32,731 nt of DNA from Russula earlei. Taxonomy: Eukaryota; Basidiomycota; Agaricomycetes; Russulales; Russulaceae. The stretch is from positions 1 through 32,731 of the forward strand of contig JAGFNK010000577.1 of the NCBI GenBank assembly GCA_025769875.1. Reading direction: 5' to 3'. The notes under the pieces are model-generated. The model had not been told where the DNA came from. It was given only the letters and a program-made list of their open reading frames with translations, and did no database searches. Below, piece by piece: positions 1 to 8,841 of this stretch (within the stretch, counting starts at the first letter, position 1; the number at the start of each line of letters is the position of its first letter). Made by a program: the position numbers and the translations under genes.

Positions 1-32
1 CAAATACAGAAAGCACAATTTAGGATGTTGGA

Positions 33-54
33 AATGACTCACGCGTGAGTCATT
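33..54. repeat. 22-bp perfect palindrome
   Basis: The 11-mer AATGACTCACG is followed immediately by its reverse complement. It contains two TGACTCA-like (AP-1/Gcn4-type) half sequences around a central CG. It lies just left of a tandem repeat in sequence with no recognisable gene. It could be part of an LTR or of a transposon end. No function can be shown from sequence. Confidence 0.7.
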
Positions 55-66
55 CTTTCCTAGTAT

Positions 67-144
67 CAGTAAGCAATCAGTAAGCAATCAGTAAGCAATC
101 AGTAAGCAATCAGTAAGCCAATCAGTAAGCAATCACTAAGCCAG
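67..144. repeat. 11-bp tandem repeat, about 7 units
   Basis: The unit CAGTAAGCAAT is repeated head to tail: four exact copies, a 12-base variant with an extra C, another exact copy, then a diverged unit (CACTAAGCCAG). Units abut with no spacers, so this is a minisatellite and not a CRISPR array. Bases 1-217 otherwise hold no gene that I can recognise. AGTAAG motifs also occur in LTR-B (about 9130-9200), so this may be an LTR remnant. Confidence 0.8.
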
Positions 145-217
145 ATTGATAAGTGAACACATGAGTAATCACAGACGAGTCAGCGGAAACAGATGACAGT
201 TCAAGAATCAAGAGAAT

Positions 218-1404
218 CTTAACACAAGACTGACAATGACATAATTGCAAGATAGTCCCACGTGAGTGAACCCCATGCAGGATGATAGCATTGTGCATTG
301 TACTATGAGATGTTGTTAGACACAGGTTGTCAGAATGTTCAGTTTGAAATACTCACACCCCACCACTGGACTGCTGTCCAGCCTTCCAGCACTTGCTCAG
401 GAACATCCATATAGGCTTGGTAGTCATGAAGCCATGGCTGTCGAGGATCATCTGGCACATCCACCCCTATATCAGCTGTGTGGTCCTCTTCATTGTCATC
501 AAGTTCTTGAAGCAGAGCACGCAGGCCCTTGCTCTTCATTGATAGTACCGGTCATGTTGTCATGGGACCACTACGCAACTGTAGCCACTGTTCTTTGAAC
601 TAAAAGTACTGAGCAAATGAAATGGAAGAGAGTGACTTGAATATACCTCCTCCTCAACACAATTCTGGACTTCCTCCTGGAGCCCAGTTGACCAGTGCTT
701 CTTGAAGTATCCCATTTTCTCCTTCAGATTAAGAACTAGAGATATATCAGCAATGTCAAGGTGTAGGATAAGGTATAACACTCATACTCATTGACATGAT
801 GTACGCAGGAGAGTTGGTTGTCTTCTCATAGTACTCATCGATCTTCTGACATGTGGCACGAAGGGCAGAGGCAAATGGCTGAAATTTAGGATGGCCAGTG
901 CATGTGGACCATGCTTGGTGAAGGGCTTCCAGTGAGGGAATTGCATAGTGAAGAGTAGGGACGTTGTCAGATGAAAATGCCTGTTGAGCATTATCGGCAT
1001 GCTAAAGAACGTCAAGCTTTGATTTAAAGAGATAACGGCAGACATACACTTAGCAAGCCAAGGAAGATATTCACACGCAACCACTCATTACTTGTAAGCT
1101 TCAGCTCGCGTATCTTATCCCATTTTATGGAGTCGTGTTCTTCCCAATGAAGTTCATCAACAAACACATCAATGCACTGTGGAAAACAAGTAAGGGGTAG
1201 ACATCTTCATATAGAACTAGTTACGCACATCTTTTTTCTTTCTGCATGATCCAGCATAAGAAATGTTGATGACCATTGCACCTCCATATCAAGGATAAGT
1301 TGAACAGATGGTCCATGGTTTACCTTATTCTGAATAGTTTTCCACATTGCTTTTTGCTTCGATGAGGAGCATTCCTTGACAACGATTGCCCTTACCAGCC
1401 CCAC
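218..1404 (-). pseudogene. hAT transposase, C-terminal half (decayed)
   Basis: Read from 1404 leftwards, this contains the C-terminal hAT landmarks. A DxxWSST-like stretch (VQWSSTFLMLDHA, about 1245-1290) follows the insertion junction. A DEYYEKTTNSPAY-like helix lies at about 790-840, and a GYFKKHW segment at about 690-712. The hAT dimerisation region follows: DDPRQPWLHDYQAYM then VQWWGV at about 340-460, and, after a small intron, YHPAWGSLTWDYLAIM at about 225-285. Short introns are visible, for example 1177-1224 (GTAACT...AG). Decay is seen as an in-frame TGA after the GPMTT stretch (about 550) and loss of the conserved tail after DYLAIM. The N-terminal parts lie at 9736-10897 and beyond 13785. 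Confidence 0.8.
1400..1404. repeat. Target-site duplication CCCAC of solo LTR-B1
   Basis: CCCAC immediately left of the LTR start at 1405 is repeated at 9731-9735, immediately after the LTR end at 9730. A 5-bp duplication is normal for LTR-element integrase. Removing the LTR and one copy rejoins the hAT reading frame across the junction, which supports the boundaries independently. Confidence 0.9.
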
Positions 1405-1471
1405 TGTCAAGACTCACTGTTGAACTATCCAGTTCAAGAGCGAGGGATAAGCTCAAAGACGAGTCGATAGA

Positions 1472-1476
1472 CGTCC
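1472..1476. repeat. Target-site duplication CGTCC of Gypsy1
   Basis: CGTCC precedes the 5' LTR and is repeated at 8837-8841, directly after the 3' LTR. LTR-B2, the uninterrupted copy near 31877, reads CATCC at the equivalent point. It shows one copy of the target, with a CpG-to-CpA change. Confidence 0.95.
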
Positions 1477-1967
1477 TGTCACAAGTACCAGTTCTTCGGA
1501 CCGGACCGGCAACCGGACAAGCCTACCCGGACAGACCATACAATTCCCGCATGTTTTATGACTCACTCAGCCTCGCATGTACCAGCACCTTCCAGCGTGT
1601 CCCAGTCTCAATCGCCTCATTGTTACCTTGTGTCTACTATTTGATATAGAATACATTGTCTATATAAACCTGTCTGTAGGAGAGAACAAGCCCTAAGCTT
1701 GTTCTCTTGTGAATATCACTGGATTCTAGCTTTGGGACTGTAGGCTTGCAGGGAATCAAGCAATCGACTCAGAAATGTTCTCCAATCTCTAAGTCTTCAA
1801 ACGCGAAGACTTATCCATCTTATTTCCTCTCCGCAGTACACATTAGCCTTCACTGTGTTGTCACCAAGACCCCCGAATCTCACAAAAACTCGTCGTCTCG
1901 TTCGACTCAGTGTGCACGTCTCGCGCGTGAAACGATTTGTCAGCGACACCGCCCCCAGTCGGTGACA
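1477..1967 (+). repeat. Gypsy1 5' LTR
   Basis: It starts TGTCAC and ends GTGACA, a perfect 6-bp terminal inverted repeat. TATATAA at 1661-1667 is the likely TATA box. A perfect 10-bp hairpin stem with a CCTAA loop (1682-1706) lies at the expected transcription start, about 30 bases downstream. It differs from the 3' LTR at 20 bases, all transitions. Confidence 0.95.
1661..1706 (+). promoter_or_regulatory. Gypsy1 LTR TATA box and start-site hairpin
   Basis: TATATAA (1661-1667) is followed at the usual 30-base distance by GAGAACAAGC-CCTAA-GCTTGTTCTC. The bases 1694-1705 (TAAGCTTGTTCT) would be at or within a few bases of the mRNA 5' end and are complementary to the primer-binding site after the LTR. 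The same arrangement recurs in the 3' LTR at about 8530-8575. Confidence 0.7.
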
Positions 1968-1969
1968 TT

Positions 1970-1981
1970 AGAACAAGCTTA
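1970..1981 (+). other. Gypsy1 primer-binding site, self-priming type
   Basis: AGAACAAGCTTA, two bases after the 5' LTR, is the exact reverse complement of LTR bases 1694-1705, which fall at the predicted mRNA 5' end. Tf1/sushi-type fungal Ty3 elements are known to prime reverse transcription from their own cleaved mRNA 5' end in place of a tRNA. The match and position are seen; the mechanism is inferred. Confidence 0.75.
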
Positions 1982-2046
1982 CTCTTCTCGAACCCTTGAC
2001 CCCGAACCGCACGCTTGCCCAGACAATATACTGAATCACCTTCGAA

Positions 2047-3747
2047 ATGACCACAACTCGAGACTGGAAGACCAAAGGGTATCAAGTTCCAACTATTGAA
2101 GGACTAGCTGCCCTTAAGTGTCCCTTTGAACTGCTGCCTGACCAAGAGAAGAATGTTCCCAGCATAACTATGTTCGACGACGGTGTCGAATTCTACACAA
2201 TACAGAAGGACAGCGTACCATGGACCAGCTACTATGCCAACTGGATGGGTGCCAAAGTAGCCCTCGGTCATCTGGATGGCCTCTGGTTTGAAATCGAGAG
2301 GCGCGGGGACTCATGGGAAGCGACGCGCGTTGCCCGACCGGCTTTCAGACTTCAACAAAGCCCTCTCCAAGGCATCAATATCACCACACTGACAGCCTCA
2401 GGAGCACCCCTCCCTAGGTCTAGGGCTCCTAGCCACACCCCGATGCCAGGACCGGCCCCCATCACCCACGCTCCAATGGAGCTCGAACCAACGACAACGA
2501 CGAACGTCTTCGTCGCTGCCACCGACCCCGACCCTGTCCAGCCACAACCCGCATCATCCGGAACAGCACAACCCCCCATTCGCACCTCATTCCCTGGAAT
2601 GGGAGGCTGTGGAATACGACCCCCGAGCCCCGAGCCTGACCCTGATGACTACGACACACGTGCAGACCGCGATTGCAACACACGCGGCCCCGACAATGGA
2701 AAACTCGAGGGAATTCCCCCCGACTTTTTCAATGGCGACCACGCATGCATGCACGCATTTTTAGTCGCGTTCAACAGGTTTATGTCCATGAACCATGACA
2801 GTAAGATAGCCAGAGATCCCATCAAAAAGTGTGCGTACTTTCTCTCGCTAATGAAAGGACCCAAAGTCGAAGGATGGCTTGAAGCCATGGATCAATGGCT
2901 TGAAGATGTGCAGAATGACCCCACTAACATCCCACTGGGGCTCACAGCATGGGAAGCCATGCGGCAACAATTCTGCCGCGCGTTCACTGACTATGCGGAA
3001 CGCAAAAAGGCTCAAGACCGTCTTAAAGAATTGAAAATGAAAGATGGCCTGCTTGACGACTACATATCTGAATTCCAACTATTAGCAAGACGCACTGGAC
3101 TCGACATTGACGAACCAACAGTCATGAGACTGTTCGCCTGGGGACTCCCACGATCCCTGGTAGAATTGTGCCTCGACCTTGAAGACCCCACATCATTTGT
3201 GGACTGGGTCGCGGCGGCACAGAAACACCATAGGGTCTGGATGCGCAAACATGCAATCTTATCCGACCATTCCAGCACACGTGGACGCAACCCCAATCAA
3301 CCCCAGAACAACAGACCCTGGGGACGACTAATTAACTTGGCATGGGCCAACCGCAGGAACAATCAAGGCAACACCACACCCACGCGCCCGCGCCTCCCAC
3401 CACATGACCCAAACGCGATGGATACTAGTGCAGGCGCCGCTCGCAAAGCAGTCACCAAAGCCGAGAAGCAGAAACATCGAGAAGAGGGGAGATGTTTTCA
3501 CTGCTCCCTTCGAGGACACTTAGCTTGCAATTGCCCCACAAAGCTGAAACGCGAACCAACTCGCGCACGAGCCACAAATACGGCCACCACCACATCCGAA
3601 TCCTCCATCGTGGAGGTAATCGAAGAAAACACAGCTGACAAACTCGCGAAAGCAGCGAAAGCGCTCTCGATGGAGGAGAGGGAAGCTTTTATTAAAGCCC
3701 TAACAGGAGATAGCGAAGATAAAGAGGAGGATTTTTCGGATGCTTGA
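2047..3747 (+). CDS. gag: Gypsy1 gag polyprotein (566 aa)
   Basis: Gag packages element RNA into virus-like particles in the cytoplasm. The ATG at 2047 is the first in the frame after the primer-binding site. Residues 1-210 are a poorly conserved N-terminus with a Pro/Thr-rich stretch. Residues about 222-400 form a retrotransposon gag domain (DFFNGDHACMHAFLVAFNRF, then the KGPKVEGWLEAM and DDYISEF segments typical of the family). Residues about 483-496 are one CCHC zinc knuckle, CFHCSLRGHLACNC, which fits C-x2-C-x4-H-x4-C exactly. The C-terminus is acidic. The frame is completely open, unlike pol. The pol frame is -1 relative to gag and overlaps its last 25 bases, so Pol is probably made by frameshifting or re-initiation. 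Confidence 0.93.
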   Translation: MTTTRDWKTKGYQVPTIEGLAALKCPFELLPDQEKNVPSITMFDDGVEFYTIQKDSVPWTSYYANWMGAKVALGHLDGLWFEIERRGDSWEATRVARPAFRLQQSPLQGINITTLTASGAPLPRSRAPSHTPMPGPAPITHAPMELEPTTTTNVFVAATDPDPVQPQPASSGTAQPPIRTSFPGMGGCGIRPPSPEPDPDDYDTRADRDCNTRGPDNGKLEGIPPDFFNGDHACMHAFLVAFNRFMSMNHDSKIARDPIKKCAYFLSLMKGPKVEGWLEAMDQWLEDVQNDPTNIPLGLTAWEAMRQQFCRAFTDYAERKKAQDRLKELKMKDGLLDDYISEFQLLARRTGLDIDEPTVMRLFAWGLPRSLVELCLDLEDPTSFVDWVAAAQKHHRVWMRKHAILSDHSSTRGRNPNQPQNNRPWGRLINLAWANRRNNQGNTTPTRPRLPPHDPNAMDTSAGAARKAVTKAEKQKHREEGRCFHCSLRGHLACNCPTKLKREPTRARATNTATTTSESSIVEVIEENTADKLAKAAKALSMEEREAFIKALTGDSEDKEEDFSDA

Positions 3748-3752
3748 GCATA

Positions 3753-6700
3753 ATGGCGATTGCTCGAGCTTTAGGTATCGATCCCATGTACAAGTCTCAA
3801 AGAAAGTCAATATCAGTGATGACTACTATTTACATTGGATTGAACAAAGCCGAAAGAAAAGCCCTGATAGACAGTGGGGCTACCGAATGCTTCATATCCC
3901 CTAAATTGACAAAGGAATTACACCTACAAACCAGAAAATTAATTCCAACCAGAAATGTTAAAAATGTTGACAGAACGCTAAACCATTCAGGAAAAGTCAC
4001 CCAAGCCGTCCAACTAGAGTTGAAGTTACTGGGACAAAAGCACACACACCAATTCCTAGTTGCAGATATAGGACAAGACGATATCATCCTAGGATATCCG
4101 TTCCTAGAATCAACAAACCCGAGAATAAATTGGTCCAAGGGAACCATTATGGGAAGAGTCACCCTCAAAGGAGACCAAGAAACTCCAGCAGGGATCAAGG
4201 CGTTGACAGACTGGGAAGAAGGTGACGAACTATGGCTACAAACCCAAATACGTAAAACTACCATAGCGCAACAACTGGCAGAATCACAAATACAAGGTAA
4301 AACAAAAACTTGGCAAGAAATAGTCCCCCTTCAATATCATCAATATGGACAAGTATTTATGGAGCAAGAATCGGAAAGATTCCCTGGACCAAGAAAATGG
4401 GATCATGCCATCGACCTAAAATCAGACGCTCCGACAACAATCAACTGCAGGGTATACCCCCTCTCACCGAAGGAAAAGGAAGAACAAGGAAAATTCCTCG
4501 AACAAAATTTACGTCTTAAATGAATAAGAAGATCCAACTCGCCATACGCCAGTGGATTCTTCCTTATAAAAAAGAAAGACAGAAAATTTCGACTGGTACA
4601 AGACTATAGAAATCTGAACAAATGGACAATACCGAATGTGTATCCACTGCCCTTAATCCCAGAACTTATTCATGCTTTAGCAGGAAAAGAACTCTTTACT
4701 AAATTTGACGTCAGATGGGGCTACAACAACATTCGAATCAAAGAAGGAGACGAATGGAAAGCAGCCTTCAAGACTAGCGACGGGCTGTTTGAATCTACAG
4801 TAATGTTCTTCGGACTAATGAATTCCCCAGCCACCTTTCAAACTATGATGGACAACATTTTTCAAGAAGAGCTCGCACAAGGATGGTTGAAAATCTATAT
4901 GGACAACATCATCATTGCCACACAAAATGATGAAACAGAACACACACTCAAGGTCAACCACATACTGTCTAAATTAAAACAACATGATCTCTATCTCAAA
5001 CCAGAAAAATGTCAATTCCACAAGAAGAAGGTAGAATACATGGACCCCGTCAAAGTCAAAGGAATTAAAGACTGGCCAACCCCATCAACACTAAAAGAAG
5101 TCAGAAGTTTTCTAGGATTTTGTAACTTTTATCAAAATTTTATACCCAACTTTTCCATAAAAGCAAGACCACTGAATGACTTAACAAAGAAGAACAAACA
5201 GTGGGAATGGACGACAAAGGAAGACCAAGCCTTTCAAATCCTAAAAGAAACTTGTGTATCTTACCCAGTACTCCGCACCCCAGATTGGACAAAGCAATTC
5301 ATTCTAGACACCGACGCGTCAGGATTCACCATAGGAGCAGTCATATCCCAAGAGTATGAAGATGGTTTACACCCAATCGCATACTATTCTAGGACGCTAT
5401 TAGACATGGAAAGAAACTATGACGCTCATGACAAAGAACTAGCAGCAGTGATCTTTGGATTAAAAAGCGGACGACCATTCTTCCTGGGAGCCGACAAACC
5501 AGTTAGAATAAGAACAGACCACAAAAATCTCACTTACTTCAAAGAACCACAGAAATTAACAGGACGACAAGCCAGATGGATGCAATACATGCAAGACTTT
5601 AATATTACCATGGAACATGTCCCTGGACACACGCACACTATTGCCAACACACTTTCTCGTCACAAAGACCTTAACAAGGGGGTAGAAGAACAAAAAACCA
5701 CTCTACTACCACCTGAAATCTTTGCAAGAAAAACCTACCTACCAGACAAACCTGACAAACAACAAGAAATTCTAAGACAATTTCACGACACCCCCTTCGC
5801 AGGACACCCAGGAATAGCCAACACCTGGGACTTAGTCAAACAACATTATGAAGGACCTAGACTATGACAATTTGTAGAACAATACGTCAAAGGTTGCGCC
5901 AAATGCCAAGAGTCCAAAACCAACATACCCAGAAAGAAAGCCACGACCTTTCCACTCGACACACACATTGAACAAGGCCCCTTTCAATACATATCAATGG
6001 ACCTTATCACGGACCTACCAAAATCAGAAGGGTTTGACAGTGTCCTTACCATAGTCGACCAAGGATGCTCCAAAGCAACAAAGTTCATCCCATGCAACAA
6101 AACGATCGATGGAACAGGTGTCACACACAAGTATCTGAAACACCTCATGCCCTGGTTCGGCATTCCTAAAAGAATCATCTCCGACAGAGACCCTCGATTC
6201 ACATCAAACTTCTCCAAAGCCATATGTAAAAATCTAGGCATCAAACAAAACATGTCCACCGCATTCCACCCCCAAACCAATGGACAGACAGAAAGGATGA
6301 ACGCATGGCTAGAACAATACCTAAGACCCTGGACCATGACTCACCCACATTCCTGGGCAAAAATGCTCCCTTTGGCAGAATACGCACACAACTCATGGAA
6401 ACATGAAACATCACGAAGATCACCACACGAACTCCTCATGGGATTCAAACCCCAGATCAACATCAGTTTAGAAGACAATAACGTACCCTCATCCACCAAT
6501 CGCCTAAAACAACTAGAAGAAGCAAGACAAGATGCCCAACAACTTCTTGAACGTAAACAACAACCCCTAAAACCTGACATCAAAGAAATGGAAGAAGGAA
6601 CCCTTGTATGGCTAGAAGCAAAGAACCTCAAAACACGAGGAACATGCAAATTAATGCCCAAAAGATACGGCCCATTTCCTATCACAAAAAGAATTTCCAA

Positions 6701-7022
6701 AGTCGCATATCAATTACAACTTCCGCCATCAATGAAGATACATGATGTCTTCCATGTCAACCTACTTCTCCCTTATAAGGAGACGGAAGAATACGGCACG
6801 CTGTTTACACGACCTCCACCAACCATCGAAAATGAGGAAGAATATGAAATTGAAGTGATTCTAGACACAAGAAGATTCGGACGAACACATAAACTTCAAT
6901 ATCTTGTACATTGGAAAGGATACCCTACATCAGATGACTCATGGGTTGACCACCATGACCTCAACGCCCCAGAACTTCTAAAAGAATACTATTCTGCCTT
7001 GGCTGGACGACCCCAAATATAA
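3753..7022 (+). pseudogene. pol: Gypsy1 pol: protease, RT, RNase H, integrase, chromodomain (two TGA stops)
   Basis: One continuous frame of about 1089 codons, interrupted by TGA at 4521-4523 and 5865-5867. The frame is open from 3723; the first ATG is 3753, six bases after the gag stop. Order: aspartic protease with LIDSGATECFIS (about 3864-3900); RT from about 4530 with FDVRWGYNNI and the active-site box YMDN (4896-4907), where YxDD is required; a deletion of roughly 11-12 residues in the RT after VEYM (about 5040); RNase H with ILDTDASGF (about 5300); the integrase HHCC finger (about 5770-5910); a DDE core with MDLITDL, SDRDPRF and QTERMN (5997-6300); and a chromodomain EIEVILD...YLVHWKGYP...SW (about 6847-7000). 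Both TGA codons stand where Arg is expected. It cannot make active Pol. Confidence 0.93.
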
Positions 7023-7079
7023 AAACAACCACTCGTAAACAACTATTCCCTACCGCCTCACCCCCCAAATACAACAAAC

Positions 7080-8327
7080 ATGTCTTCCAGCCAGAACTCT
7101 CCCACTGCTTCCACTGCCATTCTCGTACCTACCCCTCCATACTCTCCTACACTCATCCACTTGCCACTGTCCAGAGAGCCATCTCCCTCGACAGCAGCCA
7201 CCATCAATACTAGAATACTCATCCGACGTGCCGCGCAACACGCCGCAATGATCGTACAAGCACGCAAACTGTGGGAAGACGATTCCCTCACCACTATACT
7301 ATGTGCCTTTGGCAATCGATTGCCTACACTGGGAACAAATTCACCCACAAGAACCCGTAGCCCTTCCTACCACATCCGCTCCCCTTCACCTGACCCCATC
7401 CCAATTCCCCCACGCACCGACACTCCCATTGACCAGCAAACTCACACTGTCATCCTGCTCAACAAAAATTTCGCCCCGATAAACCTTGAGAGGACACCAC
7501 CTCCTGTCTACGAGCCACCCACCAACAACGTCCAGCTTTCAGAGTTGGAACAACTCGGAGAAGGATGGGAAGAAGGAGATCTCGGGCTAGACTTGCTAAT
7601 CCCAGACCCAGGCAACGAAGATGACACACTACCCCCTTGCTTTGTCCTCCCCAATCTAACTTGCGGCTTCCCCTCTCTGCTAGCCACCTACGGCCCTGGA
7701 TGCCCCACTCATTGTATCCCCATTCGAGCTCACACCGACCCCTACCCTCGCCCCCTCCTCACACAGAAAGACACCTTTGTGTTCAAAGAAGGCCTCAGAC
7801 ATACTGCAGCTATAAACGAGGCACTCAGGTTCAAGCAAGACCTATCCCTAGAAGCCGAGGTACACCATTATTGATTTGCCATAAAGAAGACACAACAGAT
7901 GGCAAACTCCCTCGTCACGGCTTGTGAAAGATACCACAACATGATCTGGGAAATAAGAGACTCGGAAATCAAACTGGCCAAAGCCAACGCCAAGGCTTGC
8001 CTTGAACCATGAGTCTTGTTTGGGACTATGCCTCAGCTTTCCAAACAGGAACACCAAGATGCCAAAGAGGCCCTCTTAGACCCATGGTATCAATTCTCCC
8101 CCTGACTCTCTAATAAATGTGCCTGGTGTCACGACGCAGGGCACGATACCTTTGAGTGCCCCAAATTAGCCGTCTGCATTCTCTGCAACCGCCATGGACA
8201 TATGGCTGACCATTGCAGAAACCCCCACCAACGATGCAAAACCAACAGGATGTGTCGAGTTCCTCATGACCACATCCATTTCCACACTTGTCACTGCCCC
8301 TCCACCATTCTCCCCTACGTTGCTTAG
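7080..8327 (+). pseudogene. Gypsy1 third ORF after pol, with tandem CCHC zinc knuckles (three TGA stops)
   Basis: It starts 57 bases after the pol stop, in the same frame as pol, and runs to a TAG only 18 bases before the 3' LTR. The frame is interrupted by TGA at 7872, 8010 and 8103 and is otherwise open for 415 codons. Residues 1-115 are Pro/Ser/Thr-rich, and about 130-265 are mixed and acidic. After the stops a charged segment (about 7875-8010) leads to two perfect C-x2-C-x4-H-x4-C knuckles, CAWCHDAGHDTFEC and CILCNRHGHMADHC (about 8121-8220), then a Cys/His-rich tail ending HFHTCHC. Zinc knuckles usually bind single-stranded nucleic acid. Ordinary Ty3 elements have theirs in Gag, and this one does too, so a second pair in a separate ORF is unusual. 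It could be a captured host gene or an accessory gene. I do not recognise the N-terminal part. Confidence 0.8.
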
Positions 8328-8345
8328 ACGTTAACAAGTGGGTGA

Positions 8346-8836
8346 TGTCACAAGTACCGGTTCTTCGGACCGGACCGGCAACCGGACAAGCCTACCCGGA
8401 CAGACCATACAATTCCCACGTGTTTTATGACTCACTCAGCCTCGCATGTACCAGCACCTTCCAGCGTGTCCCAGTCTCAATCGCCTCATTGTTACCTTGT
8501 GTCTACTATTTGATATAGGATACATTGTCTATATAAACCTGTCTGTAGGAGAGAACAAGCCCTAAGCTTGTTCTCTTGTGAATATCACCAGATTCTAGCT
8601 TCGGGACTGTAGGCTTGCAGGGAATCAAACAATCGACTCAGAAATGTTCTCCAATCTCTAAGTCTTCAAACGTGAAGACTTATCCATCTTATTTCCTCTC
8701 CGTGGTACACATTAGCTTTCGCTGTGTTGTCACTGAGACCCCCGAATCTCACAAGAACTTGTCGTCTCGTTCGACTCAGTGCGCACATCTCGCGCGTGAA
8801 ACGATTTGTCAGCGACACCACCCCCAGTCGGTGACA
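8346..8836 (+). repeat. Gypsy1 3' LTR
   Basis: Same length (491 bp) and termini (TGTCAC/GTGACA) as the 5' LTR. A short purine-rich run (AAGTGGGTGA, about 8336-8345) precedes it and is the only candidate polypurine tract. Hand alignment to the 5' LTR gives 20 substitutions and no indels. Confidence 0.95.
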
Positions 8837-8841
8837 CGTCC

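Larger units (their letters stand above)
1477..8836 (+). mobile_element. Gypsy1: full-length Ty3/Gypsy chromovirus-type retrotransposon (7360 bp)
   Basis: Two 491-bp LTRs (1477-1967, 8346-8836) flank gag, pol (protease, reverse transcriptase, RNase H, integrase, chromodomain) and a third ORF with zinc knuckles. The protease-RT-RH-integrase order places it in Ty3/Gypsy. The C-terminal chromodomain places it with chromoviruses, which are common in fungi. LTRs are about 95.9% identical by hand count. The integration duplication CGTCC is intact on both sides. The copy is non-functional: pol has two in-frame TGA codons, a mutated RT active site and an internal deletion, and ORF3 has three TGA codons. 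Confidence 0.95.

Noticed and set aside
67..144. CRISPR array
   Set aside because: Units are 11 bp and contiguous with no spacers, and the sequence is from a fungus.
1746..2099. 117-codon ORF spanning the Gypsy1 LTR end and gag start (and its counterpart at 8615)
   Set aside because: It covers the LTR and primer-binding site and overlaps gag in another frame; the LTR part is duplicated in the 3' LTR.
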